Source of the DNA: Kryptolebias marmoratus
Taxonomy: Eukaryota; Chordata; Actinopteri; Cyprinodontiformes; Rivulidae
Direction of reading: 5' to 3'
Length of the DNA stretch: 64,000 bases
NCBI RefSeq assembly: GCF_001649575.2
Contig: NC_051453.1
Coordinates: forward strand, 14,356,562-14,420,561
Shown: positions 18,341-32,400 of the stretch, one piece after another
Position numbering within the stretch: position 1 is the first letter of the stretch
Layout: each line of letters begins with the position of its first letter
The notes under the pieces: model-generated
Told to the model about the DNA's origin: nothing
Databases searched by the model: none
The model's input: only the letters and a program-made list of their open reading frames with translations
Made by a program: the position numbers and the translations under genes

Positions 18341-18499
18341 AATAGTGGGCTTTGTCTAATTTCCGTATGACTAATCTATTTATATAAATATATTTAACTC
18401 AAAGTAACTCTCACACTGATGAGAACCAGAAGACATGAAGCGCTTGAGCTCTGTTCAACACCAAGGTGTAAAAACATCTTTCAAGAAAGCTTTTAGTGA

Positions 18500-19515
18500 G
18501 CTGAGAAACTCTTTTGATGATCCATTTGTCCTTCAGGTGCTGCTCCCTGGACTGTGTAATCTACATTATTGTACCAAACAAGCAACTCCATCCAGCTGAT
18601 CTCAGCCCAAGTGATCAGACATCCAATGTCAGTTGGGACAAGCTGCAGACCCCACGGATGCTGCAAAAAGATAAGCAGGTTTAGATATTGGATAAATACG
18701 TTTCTATCGATTAACATCACAAATACATTTTGTCTTCTGGAAATTAAATCCGCCATTTTCTTTTGGATCAGTTCCAGGCTCTCAATTCTATTGAAACAAA
18801 AACACGAGAGCAAAATAAAATAATAAAGAAAAAGAATAAAATAAAAAAAACAACAAGGTAAATGTGACCTGATTTTAAAGTGGGTTTTTCAGAGAGTTGA
18901 CACCGGATCAAAAGACAGCATGTAGCTCCGCTGCCTGCCTGTGTGACAATTGTTTCAAACAATGAAGTAAAACAGTTCCCTGCTTCCACCTGTTCTTGTA
19001 CAGCAAGGACATGTTGAGATTTAACAAAAGTAGATACGTGTGTTCACATTGTCACATTTTCTTTTATGCTTTTGAAAGCTTATAGTTTTACTTTTTGTCA
19101 CTTGGCAACAACTCAATTTATAGCGTAAGGTTACAGAGAGTGCAAGAACATTTTATGTGTTTAAGAGAATCCACTCAGCATAGACCTATTGTTCCATATT
19201 CAAAAAACCTTTTTATTCTAATAATTAAACATCTTGATTTGAATTATCTTGGAAAGAATCACAGTGTACACTGCACTCTGTGGGAATACTTACTGAGTTC
19301 ACACTTTTTAAAACAAGGAGCTTTAAAAGGCTGGCCACTTAGCAGCTCAAATGATCTAATGGGATTTACATTTTCCTAAGTAGTACCTCAGTAAGCTAAT
19401 TATAAAAAGGAAGGAAAATATTGCACATTTTTATATCAGTACTTAATAAATTATAAATAATAGTAAAAAACCCCTTGTTTTTCTGTATATATGCTGGTTT
19501 TGGTTTGCAATTGAC
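18500..19515. other. Unassigned DNA with one protein-like minus-strand frame
   Basis: A minus-strand frame ending near 18493 has a plausible acceptor (TTTTTGCAG) at about 18660 and reads HPWGLQLVPTDIGC at its start. I cannot match it to a family, and no neighbouring exon is visible. It is probably chance or a repeat remnant. Confidence 0.15.
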
Positions 19516-19516
19516 A

Positions 19517-19580
<64 letters not shown>
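19516..19580. repeat. (CAAT)n microsatellite
   Basis: A nearly perfect tetranucleotide array of about 16 units. Confidence 0.95.
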
Positions 19581-21599
19581 TTGAACACCAAAATGCAGGA
19601 TAATGTGGTTCCTCACACCCCCTGCTGTGACCTTCAACAAGATTTGTTGAATACACATGTTTGAATAAGAAAAAAATTCAAAATAAAATCACTTTTTGGT
19701 TTTATACTTGTGACTGAAAAGCTGATCAATTCATCAAAACATACTCAAACTGTCTAATGCTTCATACAACTGCGATAAATTTCAGAAAATTAAACTAAAA
19801 CCAACATTTTTCTCACGTTTTTCTTTAAAGGTTTTGTAGCATGATTTTGATTTTTGAATTAGTCTCAGTATCAGCTCCTGTTCAGTGTCAACATGTGTGT
19901 TTGGGCTCCATAAAGACTATGAAACCCTTGAGGACAAGAAACAAATCACTTAAAAACAGACAAACACACTATAATATTCACTTTAACGGTAAACATAGCA
20001 GTGATCTTTCTCTTGATCTGTTTGGGTAGCACAAGTCTTCAGCTTTAAGTAACAAATCTGATCTTTGTTAGGAGGATTAATTTCTATTTTCTGATGTCAA
20101 AGTCGTAGAACTGGTACATGACTTTACAACTCTAACAGTACTTAAGCTCTTTGAAAAAGCAAACAAACAAAAAGCATATGGCATCCTTCTTTTATCCTAA
20201 GGGATTCCCTTATGGGAGCAACCGCAAGAGGTTACTGGAAAATCAACAATGAGAGTTGTTTGAACAACAGCTACCTAATTTACTGAGTGCTTTATAAATG
20301 CTTTGGCATTTAGTAATGTGTTTCTGCTAATCATCAGACTAATCAGGTTAATCACTCCGTGGAACTCATTAGGCCACGTGGCATTTTTTTGACACTGAAA
20401 TAATAGTCTATGCAACGCTCACTAAGATGTTCTTGCAGAACTGATGCAGCACCAAGAGCAAAGCAAGAATCACAGTGAGATTAAACAAAGTTTTTATGTA
20501 AAACAAACGCGGGACAGTCCCTCGATGTACAATAAAAATTAACTACTGTAATTTCTAATGTTTTGAACATTGTCTAGAAGTACAATACTAGTAAACAAAG
20601 AGGTCAAACGCACTCTATAAACTGATTGGCAATTACACTTTTTGCATTTCAAACAAGTTATTTAATTTTAATTTTTTTTAAATTAAATGCTAAAGCCTGT
20701 CTGGATCCAAACACACACCAAGCTCAGGCAAACAGAGTCTCAGACATTGAGTGTACAGGAAATGGATGCCATCTTAACTATAGCAATTAGTTTGTAAAAC
20801 AGGTTTGACATTTGGCCTATTTTGGTCTTCTTGGAACAAAATCTGATCCTATTTAAATATAATGGCAGAGCTGGAGTGGAAACCTTGAAACCATATTGGA
20901 CAGAAATATGTGTTTTTAAATATCACCACCAGAACATGCAACAAAAAAAAAACAATTATGCTGTTTTTCCAAACCACACACTGTATTCTCATTGTGCCGA
21001 TTTTGGCAAAACTATAAACTGCAAAATCTGCAGCATTTAAAAAAATCTGGATTGCATATTTATTAAATAGAGGTAAATTTGACTTATTACATTAGAAAAT
21101 ATAGTATGAACACAAATGTCCCAATAATTTTTTGCTGCTTTTGTCAGACGTGACCTTGTGGTGCAGACGTGACAGCATCAGCTGAAACCTCAGCCAGCTT
21201 GTTTGTGAAGTTGTCACCAATATCTGGTTTTAAGGCCGTGTTTTTTGGTGCTTTTTTCTTTTGATGGGTCCCTTGAACATATTTGCCCCACTATGTCATA
21301 ACTGAAACAAGGAGGCTGACAAGTGAACAACATCACTGGCACAAAAGATGACTTCACTTGCAGAAACAAAGACAGTTCTTCTGTGAACCATATCGAACCT
21401 GAGTTTATTTTATTACTATCATGAAAATTTACAAGCTTTCATTATTTTAAAGTGTTTCTTCTTATACCTACTTCCTTATTTTCCATGATTGTTATTAAGC
21501 ATTTAAATTTAGATATGTCATATGTCATTTGACCTCAAGAATCACCTTAATGAAAACTGCTCCTCTGATTTGACATCATCTCATGGGTTCTTTCCATGA
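19581..21599. other. Gene-poor DNA, nothing recognised
   Basis: No supported gene. The stretch is AT-rich with short homopolymers only. Confidence 0.4.
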
Positions 21600-21946
21600 G
21601 GAAAACATGGCTGACACCAGTAGTTAATGGCAAAGTTTTAAGCAAAATTGTTGAACAAGGTATAGTGCTTCGAGTATGGGTTGGGACTGATTTTCAACTA
21701 CTGCCACACCAAATTTTAGCTCAATATCTGGAAAACTGGAAGAGTTACAGACATTTTTGTGTTTGCTAAGATTGATAACTTAATGGGATTGACTACAAAA
21801 GCTGGGCAATGTGATCACCAGGGATCACTTTCAAGTTTCAATAAAATCCATCCAGTGGTTCATGAGATATTTTGCTAATGCAACAGACAAAGGAGCAGAC
21901 ACAGACATGGGCAAAAACATTATCTCCTTCATCTTTGGGTAATAAC
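21600..21946 (+). repeat. Family A repeat, copy 2, forward
   Basis: It shows CACCAAATTTTAGCTCAATA, a CATCCAGTGGTTCATGAGAT block and a terminal ACATTATCTCCTTC, the forward version of the family seen inverted at 18.1 kb. Confidence 0.65.
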
Positions 21947-22900
21947 TAAAAAGAAATCAAAACTCTTGCAGAACATGCCTACCTGTAAATAAATTCCTGT
22001 CTCCCAGCTATGTCTTTAAATTCTTTATGTAAGGGATTTTCTGTGATTACAGATCACCTGCAGCTGAACTGATTGAAAAAGCTCTCAGAATACACACAAA
22101 ACGTGATGTTCTCCAGTAATTTTAGATTTCAGTTTGCTACCTGACACATTTGTGTCAAAGCAGAGCTCTGCGTAGAGGACCTGTCCTGTTCCGCAGCTCT
22201 CTTCCTTGATTTTTGCAGGTGGCTTGAACCTGAAAGCCACCTAATCAAGGATCAAAGAGGCTCTTTTTTACTATTTGGGCTGCAAACCACTTGGCAGAAA
22301 GCACTGCAGCCAAGCGGTCGAACTGGCACAGCGCCCATCTGTCTTTTTAAACTCTTGTGCAGCAGAAAATTGCACAACACTTGACATTTAGGTTTAAATA
22401 CTACCCTGAAAATGCACTTTGTAGAAGCTGAATTGTGGACAAATTAATTAGTTTGAAAAATACATTTTTGTTATATCTTTTAGAAGATTGTTTTACATTT
22501 GTTTCCTCTGAACAAGCTAAACGTGGATATATGTCATGCTTAAAAAAAATATCACCATCACATTAGCCCCATTTTTAACACTCAGAGGATCTTTCATTAC
22601 AGGTTGGTGATCCCTTCTGCTTGTAAAAGGTACTAAATTTCCTTTAAAAAAGTGTGGAACATCATTTTTAATCCAACACGTTCATAAAAGTTAAGTAAAA
22701 CAAGTTTTCACATCTTAGTTGAACAAATTAATAGCACCTCTCTAATAGTGGCTTCTTGCAGCAGCTCTGATCTTTTATTTTTTGCATCCCCTTGAAATTT
22801 CCTTATGAGATTCATGTGTCTAAGCATTGATTGATTTTTGAAAGAAGTTTCCATCTTGGTTTGGATGCTCCATAGAAATACCTGACACTTTAAAGCATAG
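21947..22900. other. Gene-poor DNA, nothing recognised
   Basis: No frame or repeat that I can support. Confidence 0.35.
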
Positions 22901-22904
22901 GTCT

Positions 22905-23426
22905 GTTTACATGCAGGAGAAGCTGACGGAGCTTTCTAAACCCCAAACAAATGCGCCCAAAAGAAGCAGAGCCGGGGCAAAGAAGAGGGCAAGGGGAGGT
23001 TTAAACCATTTCTTCCTCGATTGTCATGGTTTTTCGAGAACCATAGTTAATAAGATAGACAAGCTTAGCGCGCTCGTGCAGACACAGGAGAAATATTTGA
23101 GGTGGAGTATTATGAGATTCCCTGAAACCTGTCTGCAGTCATTTCTGGATTCCACTCCTTCTTTACACAGCTTTCAGACTGTACAGGCAGAGAGACACAT
23201 CAGACAGACTTGCAAGAGAAAAGGAGGAGGGATTGCAGTCCTTTTAACAACATATGATATAATCCTGCATAAAACTGCAAAGGAGTTACTCTGTAACCTA
23301 ATATTAATAAAAAGAACTAGGAGTTTTTTTTTCTCAATTCAGGATCTCAAATACTTAACAGGAGGGGCAAACACAGACCAACAACTGTATTTTTTGCCAT
23401 GCATTTCCAGCTCAATGATGTCATAG
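22905..23426 (+). pseudogene. Degenerate LINE endonuclease fragment (L2/CR1-like)
   Basis: A 171-codon frame resembles the N-terminal apurinic endonuclease region of fish non-LTR retrotransposons. VNKIDKLSALV corresponds to the usual VNKMDEL segment, FPETCLQSFLDSTPSL to the FTETWL...PD block, and KRKGGGIAVLL to the SRGGGVCFYI motif. The conserved ETWL tryptophan is replaced by cysteine and the reverse transcriptase is absent, so this is a dead fragment. An ORF from a degraded LINE is more likely than a host gene. Confidence 0.6.
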
Positions 23427-23612
23427 GAAAATGTTAAACCTATGATTATATTTGATTTTTTCCTTCTGCTTTTTTATACACTAAAACCAAAAACCCACTG
23501 TCGGCGTTGTAATGATTATCGTCACTATATTACAGTGACATTACTGGGATATTCCTCATTCAGACACTCAACTCGTCCTCAGCCTAAAATTAGCTTTGTG
23601 TTCATAGACACA

Positions 23613-23666
23613 CCGACCGGCTCCCACCGGCTCCCACCGGCTCCCACCGGCTCCCACCGGCTCCCA
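23613..23666. repeat. Decamer tandem repeat CTCCCACCGG
   Basis: Four perfect units of CTCCCACCGG plus partial units at both ends. The array is GC-rich in AT-rich surroundings. Confidence 0.95.
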
Positions 23667-23669
23667 GAA

Positions 23670-24229
23670 AACTCTTGATGGCCCTGATTCACCAAGGCTT
23701 TGCAGCTTTTGCATAGAAAACGTTTGCTGCAAACCAGACATTGTGTTTCTGATTCTCAAATTACCCTCAAAGGCAGAGGCACACATCAAACTATGCTGTC
23801 AACTAAACAGTGTTCTTCTGTGTTGGTGCACTTTGCCTATATTTAAAATAAGTATTGTAGATGAATTCAGAGGAAAAAAAATGCTCATATTAATGTAAAC
23901 TGCTGCTAAAAGCACCATGATTCTCAAAAATCAGTGCTGTTTGTTAGTATTTACCATCTCCTGAGAGCTGGTGGTTAATACATCTTACGAGATGAAACGG
24001 AGGAAGAGGAATAATCCGCTGCCCTGCTGCCTTCACAAACAGAAAGTAGGTATGTCACGAAAGACAATTCCTTGTCTCTTCCAGTGATGGGTGTTAGAAA
24101 TTGTTGTATCTGGGAATAAATTGCCAAAAGAAAAGTGCATGAAATCCACTTGTTGCAGTTTTCTGATTGGAATATAAAATGTTATGACAACAGAATATTT
24201 TCTATGGCTTGTTTGGTGTGAGTGAGAGC
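23670..24229. other. Unassigned DNA
   Basis: Nothing recognised between the decamer array and the SINE fragment. Confidence 0.35.
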
Positions 24230-24383
24230 ATGAATGGTTGTTTGTCTCGTATGGTTCAGTGATGGAGTTGAGACCTGTCCATGGTGTACCTCGTCTCTCT
24301 CACAGTGGCTGCTGGAGATAGACACCAGCCTCCCTACGACCTGAAAAAAAAGAAAGCAGGTAAAGAAAATGGATGGATGGATA
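24230..24383 (+). mobile_element. Truncated SINE 3' part ending in GGATGGATGG
   Basis: The order GACCTGTCCATGGTGTACCT, CTCTCTCACAG, GCTGCTGGAGATAGACACCAG and the final AAAATGGATGGATGGATAG matches a very common teleost SINE. The same family appears inverted at 49.9-50.24 kb. The 5' tRNA-like head is missing. Confidence 0.7.
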
Positions 24384-26192
24384 GAACAAACAGTGTCTTA
24401 CATGCAGAGGTTAACGAATATAACCCAAAGTACTTGACTCCATAAATAAGACCTGTGCACATTGTGAAATGTGGCTGGGGCATCCTGACCATGCTGCCCT
24501 GATGTTAAGTAAATGCAAACTGCTCACACCTACTGAACTTGTGTGTTTGCATCAGTGCTATTTGTTTTGTGAATTTGACACTGATGCACAAAATCTGTAA
24601 AAACAAAAACAAAACCCAAAGGCTCTGAGCATTTCTAGTAACCTAAGCTCTCAGTCAGAATTGCTTCTTTTAATTTTCTATCATTTAATGATGCAAACCA
24701 TGTCATGCAAATTACAAAAGTGACCTAGGAGGCAAAGGAGTTTTTCTAACATAAACATCTTAAGGTTTAAACATTTTTTTACAAGGATTTTAGTTAAAGA
24801 AACCCAGAGTAAGAGTTTATTAAAGCACATAAATTTAAACTAATGGGTAAACCAGAATGGTGTAAGAACAGTTTAGCCAGACATGTTGAGCTTAAAACCA
24901 GAGTTGTTAGGATCATGAAGGAGGTTTTCTTTTAACATGACCAGATCACTTTGGTAACATTCTCCGAAAGCAAAGCAGCTGGGGTTAAACTTGTCTTTTA
25001 AAAAGCCCTTACCTGTCATTCATTTAATTCCAGATGACACCCCAGGGAGAAACTTCTCACTGAAACAAAATATATACAGTAAGTTAGGGAGAATAATAAA
25101 AGGTGAGGCCTGTCACTGCAACCAAATTGGACAAGTTTGATTGATATCAGATTGTGAAAGAACTGACAAAGAATCAATAAACCAACCCATCAGCTTAAAA
25201 GTAAATTTACTGCATGTAGACGTAGATCAAGCGTCGACTGACTGATGTCTTTTCAGCATTTATTCTACTAAATTGTTGATCTAATTGGGATTTTAATCCA
25301 AATTAAAAATCATTTAAACTTGTTGAGTCCTTCATTGTGCTGAAGAAGCTTCACTGTTACAGGAAAACAATAACTTCTGCATTGATAAAATCATGGAAGT
25401 TGTGTATTTGCTTCAAGATGCCAAAATCCCTCATAGGAAAATGGCTAAATGGTTGTTTTTGTTTTCATTTTGAGACATGGCCTGTTTGCTTAGGTTTCAT
25501 TTCAATTGAACTATTAAACCTTTGGAAATTATAACTTTAGAGTGAGAGGAAGGAACATCTCAAAAATAAGGTTTGCTCTTTGGTGCACCTTCAAGGCTGC
25601 AGATACAAATGTAAGAAAGTAACATTAGGTATTTATTTTTCTTTTGTAAGCCTGCAAATGAGCCTAAACATGGTTAAATGGCGGATTTAAAGCTACTAAG
25701 CTGTTTTCAATCAGCTAATGTGTTTAAATTATAGCAGGTTTTGCTCCAGCCAGTGGGGTTTCTCACATCTTTGCATACCAAAGTGGCAACCAGCAGGGGT
25801 GCAGTGTGATCACTTTTATGATACATGTTCCCAATTCGTAAGCATTAACACATCCCAGTTTGAATGCAAGCAGATGTTTGTTGATGTATTCGTCAGCAAC
25901 TATAACACCTCCTGAGGGTGATTTATTCCTTCATCAGTGTCGTGTCACACGTTTTTAGGAAATAGTTTGGTTTCATCAAGCAACATTAATACGTAGTTTG
26001 ACTTTTTCTTGTAAGTTTAAATATCATATTTAGTGTTTAATGCCTATAAATTTCAGTGAATCTTACACAAATCTGTTGGAGGACTTTTTTTAGGGACCCA
26101 AAATGGACACAATTAACTGAAAGTTAGTGCAGCAATAAAGTGATGTATTTGAGTACTAGTGTCATTAAATTTGCACATTTTGTGCACTATGG
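24384..26192. other. Gene-poor DNA, nothing recognised
   Basis: No gene or repeat supported. Confidence 0.35.
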
Positions 26193-26413
26193 CAGGGGTC
26201 CTCAGCCACAGGACCAAGGACCAGTCCATGGACTTTTCCGGACAAGGCCACAGAGACATAACAATAGCTTTTCTTAAATTAAAAAAAATCTATATAAATA
26301 TTCTTATATACATTAGTTTGTAGACTACTTTATTTCTTCTTTTTCCACTCTAGCTTATGAGAAAGATATCTTGTATGAAACTGGAACATGATAAAAATGG
26401 TTGGGCATTGCTG
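26193..26413. mobile_element. hAT-type MITE
   Basis: It begins CAGGGGTCCTCAGCC and ends GGTTGGGCATTGCTG, imperfect terminal inverted repeats of the common vertebrate hAT/Charlie-like MITE. Internal phrases such as GGACCAGTCCATGG are typical of it. The flanking 8-mers CACTATGG and TAGTAAGG agree at 5 of 8 positions, a decayed target duplication. It is noncoding. Confidence 0.65.
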
Positions 26414-29400
26414 TAGTAAGGTTCAAAAAGGACTTCACTCCCCAGATCTGATTCGACAAGGTGGAAATAATTACCTCTAAATTATAATATAAATTCATAA
26501 TAGAAATTATATTATAAATATATTAATATTTTGATGGCAGTCTGGATTGGCATTGTTTGCCTGTCTTTCATGTTTAATTTTGTTCCCCCAGTTTGATCAT
26601 TTATGTAGAGCATAAACTATAAAAACTGAAGCTTTGATGAGAAAACTAAACTTTGTCTGTAAAGGAGTTTGAGTAAAAAGCTCTGGTTTTTATTTGACGT
26701 CACAAAATCAAACAGTGAGGCCATATTTAATGCGTTTTCTGTCTGTTGTATGATCAGGGTGTCTTTTACTGAGACAGCTGTAGGAAAACAGTTCAGTTTC
26801 CTTGACAGTTAGACATGTTTACAACAAATTGGTAGAGAAGCGGGGAGAGAGAGCAAAAAGTTTAGGATAAAAGCAGCAGACAGGTCAGAGACGTGTGAGA
26901 TCAGCAGAAGAGAAATATATCAGGTGATGAAAAGATAGCTGAATATAATAATGCAACATAGTTATAAAGACACAATTTTGTCTTTTAGCTATTCTTCTGT
27001 AGACACCGAGTCACTGATTTCATATAATCCTAAAACGGGAATGACATTTGAAAAATTCAAATTTTCAACAATGACCCAGTTCCAGCAGAGCACTCTGAGC
27101 TCATTCAGAGAGAGAAGCAAGGCAAAAAGGGCTCACTGAGTTGTCAGCTAAATGCACATCATACACTGCCTTTTGAACGCCGTTTCACAATCAATTATCT
27201 TTGCACACACAAATGATTACTTCTTTTGTTGCTAAGCAGCACTACTGTCACATCGTGGAGCATGTTTGTGCTGTAAAAAGGGTATTCTGGGAGGATTTTA
27301 TTTTTTTAGTTTTTTTTAGAAAAAAAAACTTAACAAAACCTAGAAGATAAATGGGCTAGCCACAATATTAGAAACACTTGTGTCATATTCCCAGATTCCG
27401 ATACATCAGATCTATTTCTTGAGATGTTCCTTCAGTTTTCATATTGTACTTTGACCTGAACAATGGAGAAAAGCACATTCTAATATTGAGTTGAGTGTTA
27501 AAGGGGTGGCTTTGGTTTTGCTAATCCACTTTCAGAAAATGTTAATTAAACTAAATGGACATTTCTCCTTTGATTGAGAGACTCCGTACATTTGCTGCAT
27601 CCTTTGGCAGTTAATCAAGTTAGCCAATCTACACAGCTGTAAGTAACACGCCATTTAGCTTAACTGCAATCAATGAATGCAAATAGACCAAATGATAAGA
27701 AGCCTTTCATAATGACTGAAAGGTCTTGCCCCACTTACATCACCCAAACCTACTGGCCCAAAGAATTTGATGCTTATAAATGAGATGATTTGTTATCATA
27801 GACAAATGATCTCTTGCATTGTTTGAATACTGACTGGCTGAAAATGAGCTTGAGCTGGGAGGAACCTGACAGCAACTGGTTTTGTCACAATGAAGATTCA
27901 GGTAGGGAGAGGAGGAAAACGGAAAAAAAGTTGCATCAAGCAATCCTAACACAACCAAGAAGGCCACAGAACGAGAACCTCGCCACCAGTGCAGATCATA
28001 CATAGAACTGCAACATATGAGCCAGCCCTTGTGCTTATGACCCAGCGACATCTTCTTTGCAAAGAGTGTCTTTAAATTTTAAAATAAGGCCTTCCAAAAA
28101 GTATATATTTATTCTCTTTGCAAAATGTATTATCATACTGATTTTAAGACACTTGGGGAAAAAGACAAAAGACTGTTTTCTAGGAACTTTTTAAATGTGT
28201 TTCTCTCATTTCTTTCCATTCCAAAAGGAAAGTTAAATGTTTTCTTTATTTGATGAGAGAGCATAAGAAGCTCTGATGTTATTTTTCCTCTGCATTTGAA
28301 GCTGAAAACACTCTTATCATAGCTGCCACTTAGATAATTCTGAATCATTTCCCTCAGACAGAAGTTTTGTAAGCAAAAGGAAATATTGAGCCCGAGCCAG
28401 AGTCTGTCAGAGTAAACAATGGGAGGATTATCTCAACCCTCTATGAAGAACTGAGTGGTCAACACATAAAATTTGGAGGTTAATTTTAGACATTTTATCC
28501 TGCTCAGTGTCTGGGGACACAAAAGCTTCTGCACAGGGGAAGATAGGGCGGACAGGTTAAAAGTCCATCATTTGACATTTATGTGGATAAATAAATGATA
28601 TAGAAAATTGGGAAAATCTTTATTACAAGGGTCAAGATTAACTCCACCACTGAAAGGTCTTAATTTGGAGGCTTTTTACTATTTAGATGCAACACAGTTG
28701 TATTTTTTATTCAGAAAATACAAAAAATGTCTCAGTTTTATCCACTGATGTGTTGCTTTTAAACTACTTAAGGCTATAAATAAAAAAAAATACTGTTTTG
28801 CTAATCACTGCATTTGGTTTTTATTAATATTTCACACAAAGATACACAGATATTACATATGGTAATTGAACTGTTTGTTTATCCACTTTATAATATTTCA
28901 ACACCACAGACAAGTTGTCAGAGTTCCTTTCATGACTCTTTAAGGCACAGCCTGTCATAAAACAACAAAGATCAGGAAAAAAGCAGGAATCAGTGACCTA
29001 ATTAATCACCAATTAAAAACATGTCTCGATCAAGACTCTGAGGATCATTATGTTAAAGCGCGTCCATATCTACTAACCTCTAAAACAGTCATCACTGCGT
29101 AATAATTTACATTTTCTAGGTGACATATTTAGCTGCAGTCTGCTTTCACAGTGAAGACACTGCCACAAAAGAAACCATTCAGTCTATTTTCATTTCTCTA
29201 AGATATTTGCTCCTGTTGTGATGATTACACTCAGGCTTTTTTACCTTCATCATTTGAAAAGATGGATTTTGCATTTACCATTTGGAGTTTTTTGATTGAC
29301 TGTTTACTACCAATAAAGTTTGCTGAAAGCCCTCACAATCAAAGAAAAAAACAAACAAACAAACTATTTGGCTGGAAAATCAAATCTGTGAAGGGGCTCC

Positions 29401-32400
29401 TGGATAAAGGACACAAACAATGAAGAAAAGATAAGTAGATCCAACAAACACCTCTTGCAAAACATATACCAAAAGCCTTTATTGAGACGACTATTTTGTT
29501 ATTTAAAGAAAAAAATTAACACTCAAAATATCTCCATATTTCAAAAGTGGAGCATTTGTATAACAACACATTGACACATTGCCCACTTTTAGTTTAGCTT
29601 TCTGTTCACAGAAAGAAAAGTTATGTACTTCACAAGTTGACATAATTTCCTGAGCTCCTCGTTGAATGTTTGTGACATGCTTTGGTCAAATACCCACAAC
29701 AGCATCATTATCATCTATTAATTTACACCTATATTTGAAGTAGCTCTTTCCCTTGTTTCTGCAGGGTCTGCCTGTTTTGACATTGGTACTACTCGATAAC
29801 CCTTGAAGCATGTTATTACCGTACAGGTGAGAGTGAACCAAGCTCAAACAAGCACTTAATGAACAGATGGAAAATTACTTGCATGGCTGGTTTACTCTCA
29901 AATACCTACCACATCAGCAACTAGTTTAAGCTGGTATTTTTTGTGTTTACAGTGTAATTTCATCACAGATCATGTGTTGAACTCTCCCAGGTTGTTATAA
30001 GGCCGTTCTGCAGAACACAACAGATAACTAGTTGGAAAATAAAACATCCAGAAATTACATTGTAATCTAATCAAACATATTTGATTCTTAAACCCTATGT
30101 TGGCTCATTCTTCTGGGTAGTATTTTTTGAGTGCACTGCTAAATTTCAGATGAGAACTTGCAGGTAATATCAAAATGTGAAGGTAATTTAAAATAGTTTC
30201 TACTTTTTTTTTTTTGAAGCAAAACGACTATGACATGAAGTTAAACTTGGGTGTAGATACAAACAGGGTAGTTAGTTATTTCCTCTCAAAAAGGGCAAAG
30301 ATGCACCCTTCTCCCTGCTAGCCTTAACCTCTCACAAGAACGTTTACATTTTATGGGCAGCAACCAATAATGTCAAATGGTTGTTTTTCACAGTTTGAGT
30401 TGTTGTTTCAGACACCTAAATTTATATTTTTTAGCAGAAACAAATATCATTTTAAAAGCACAGAGCCACCCTTAATGAAAGGGATGCAATTGGAGCCTTC
30501 CCATATTGTCTTTCAGACATTCTGTAACGTTTAAAGTGATTTTCACCCATCCATTTAGTTTGGACAGATAAAAACAAAACACGAAGATAAAAGTCATCAC
30601 TTTATTGCAAAGTTTATTCATTTTCATTCCATTTTTGAATTAGTACCCTCCATATGTTTCCTCATTTATGCAGCCAGTTCAAAACTCAGAGGCAAGAAAA
30701 CATTGGAGATGGAGTAAACATGCTTTTTAATCATGCCACATCTTACCACAGCCAGATGTTAAATGCAGCTGGATTCTCACCGCTGCACAATTATGCTCTC
30801 CCACATTTGGCTTTTTTTAACCTCATGATGTTTCCAACTAGATTCAAAAGCAGTTTTTTAGCAAAATTGTTTATTGATTCTCCCTCCTTTATTGACCCAT
30901 TTTCATCCTGCTAATCAGTTCCCCTCAGTATACCAAACCCCAACCTTTCACCTCTGCTTTTAAACAATGCTTCACTTGTGTTTTTTTGGGGGGTACAAAG
31001 CTTCATTTATACCTTCATTTCCCATCTTATGTCAAGTGCAATGCTGCTGGGTCTTCATAACCAAACTCTGATAAAGAAAAATATGAGGCTATTTTTTTTT
31101 TACCTCCAGCATCTGTGTCTGTCTACAGAGGTTATATTTACAGACGTCTTTAACATTTTATAGGCAAATGTCAATTGTATCTTTGAAAGAGAGGGTAAAC
31201 ATATGGAGGACACCAAGTCTTAACAACTATCTTACCTGAAAGGTTAAATTTTTAACAAAGCCACACAGCCAACATCTGTGCAAGAACCATCATTAACGGG
31301 CAAAAAACCCCAAAAACAATTCCATAAAGGACTTAGCAAGGTTTGTGGATTTCTATGAAATGCAAATGACATTCAATACAAGGCTGTACTTGCATAGAAA
31401 TTCAATTTTCTCCTGCCAGGCACTCACAGAAATGAAATCACTAGACACCAGCTTGACATGATTCCTGTATGTCAGAGTTTCTCTTCAAATAATGGAACAT
31501 GTTAACACCTGGCTAAGTGAGAGTAACCAAAGATTAGAGTAGTAGTTTTATTCTCTCCTTTTTTAATTAAAATGAAATCTATTAGTCACAACAACCTTTT
31601 CAGATTAAACTGTCATATGCTGGGTGAGGCAGAAGCTGACTCACTGAAAATATACACCAGTCTGGTTGATAAATGGGGAAGTCTTTCAGTCTCTGGACAC
31701 CTCTAGGGCCATTGATTAAGTGTCCCCGCTAACAGGATCTTGGTCAAACATGGCAGCATTCTGGGTTGAAATAAACACCCTCGCTAAGTGAGTGAGTGAG
31801 TGTTACCCAGCTGCTGTTCAGCTTTAAAAATAATCAAAAAATAATTATATGCAATGCAGCCCGTTTACAGAACAGTGTCCAACCCAGACGGTCTTTTTCG
31901 TAAAGTTGTGTTCAAAGAGAAAACACGATTTACCTGCGCTCTGCATCACTGCGCGCCTCTGATTTGTCACAAAACAACCAGTGGACCAAATCTACTGACA
32001 GCAGCTGTCAGTGAGGTAGTATCTGACTGTGTCTCCTTGAAATCATTCATGTTTTTTCTCCCCCCTGTTGGAATCTGCAGGTAGACATAATCCTTCCTGG
32101 ATTATGTTCACAGGCTGTGCTATCCTGTAAAAAAGCACTCCAAGGTAGATGAAGAAGCTGCTGAAGTTTGATTACAGACTGAGGTTCACTTTCAGGCTCC
32201 TATCTTGGGTTTAGGTCATAAAAATATTAGGATTAGGATGATAATGCTTTCAGTTGAACAGTTAAGTTACACAGCTATCATATCGATAATTTGTTTTCAA
32301 ATCAACATGGCTGTACTTATTGCTTATTGGGAAAATATTATTCATGTTTTTTGTTTGCTTCAATGCAGATGAGAAGAAATGGATTGAGAGAAGACCTTTT

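Noticed and set aside
22905..23426. New host gene of 171 codons
   Set aside because: The order of motifs matches a decayed LINE endonuclease, and the key Trp of ETWL is lost.
23613..23666. CRISPR-like array
   Set aside because: The units are directly adjacent decamers without spacers, so it is a simple minisatellite.
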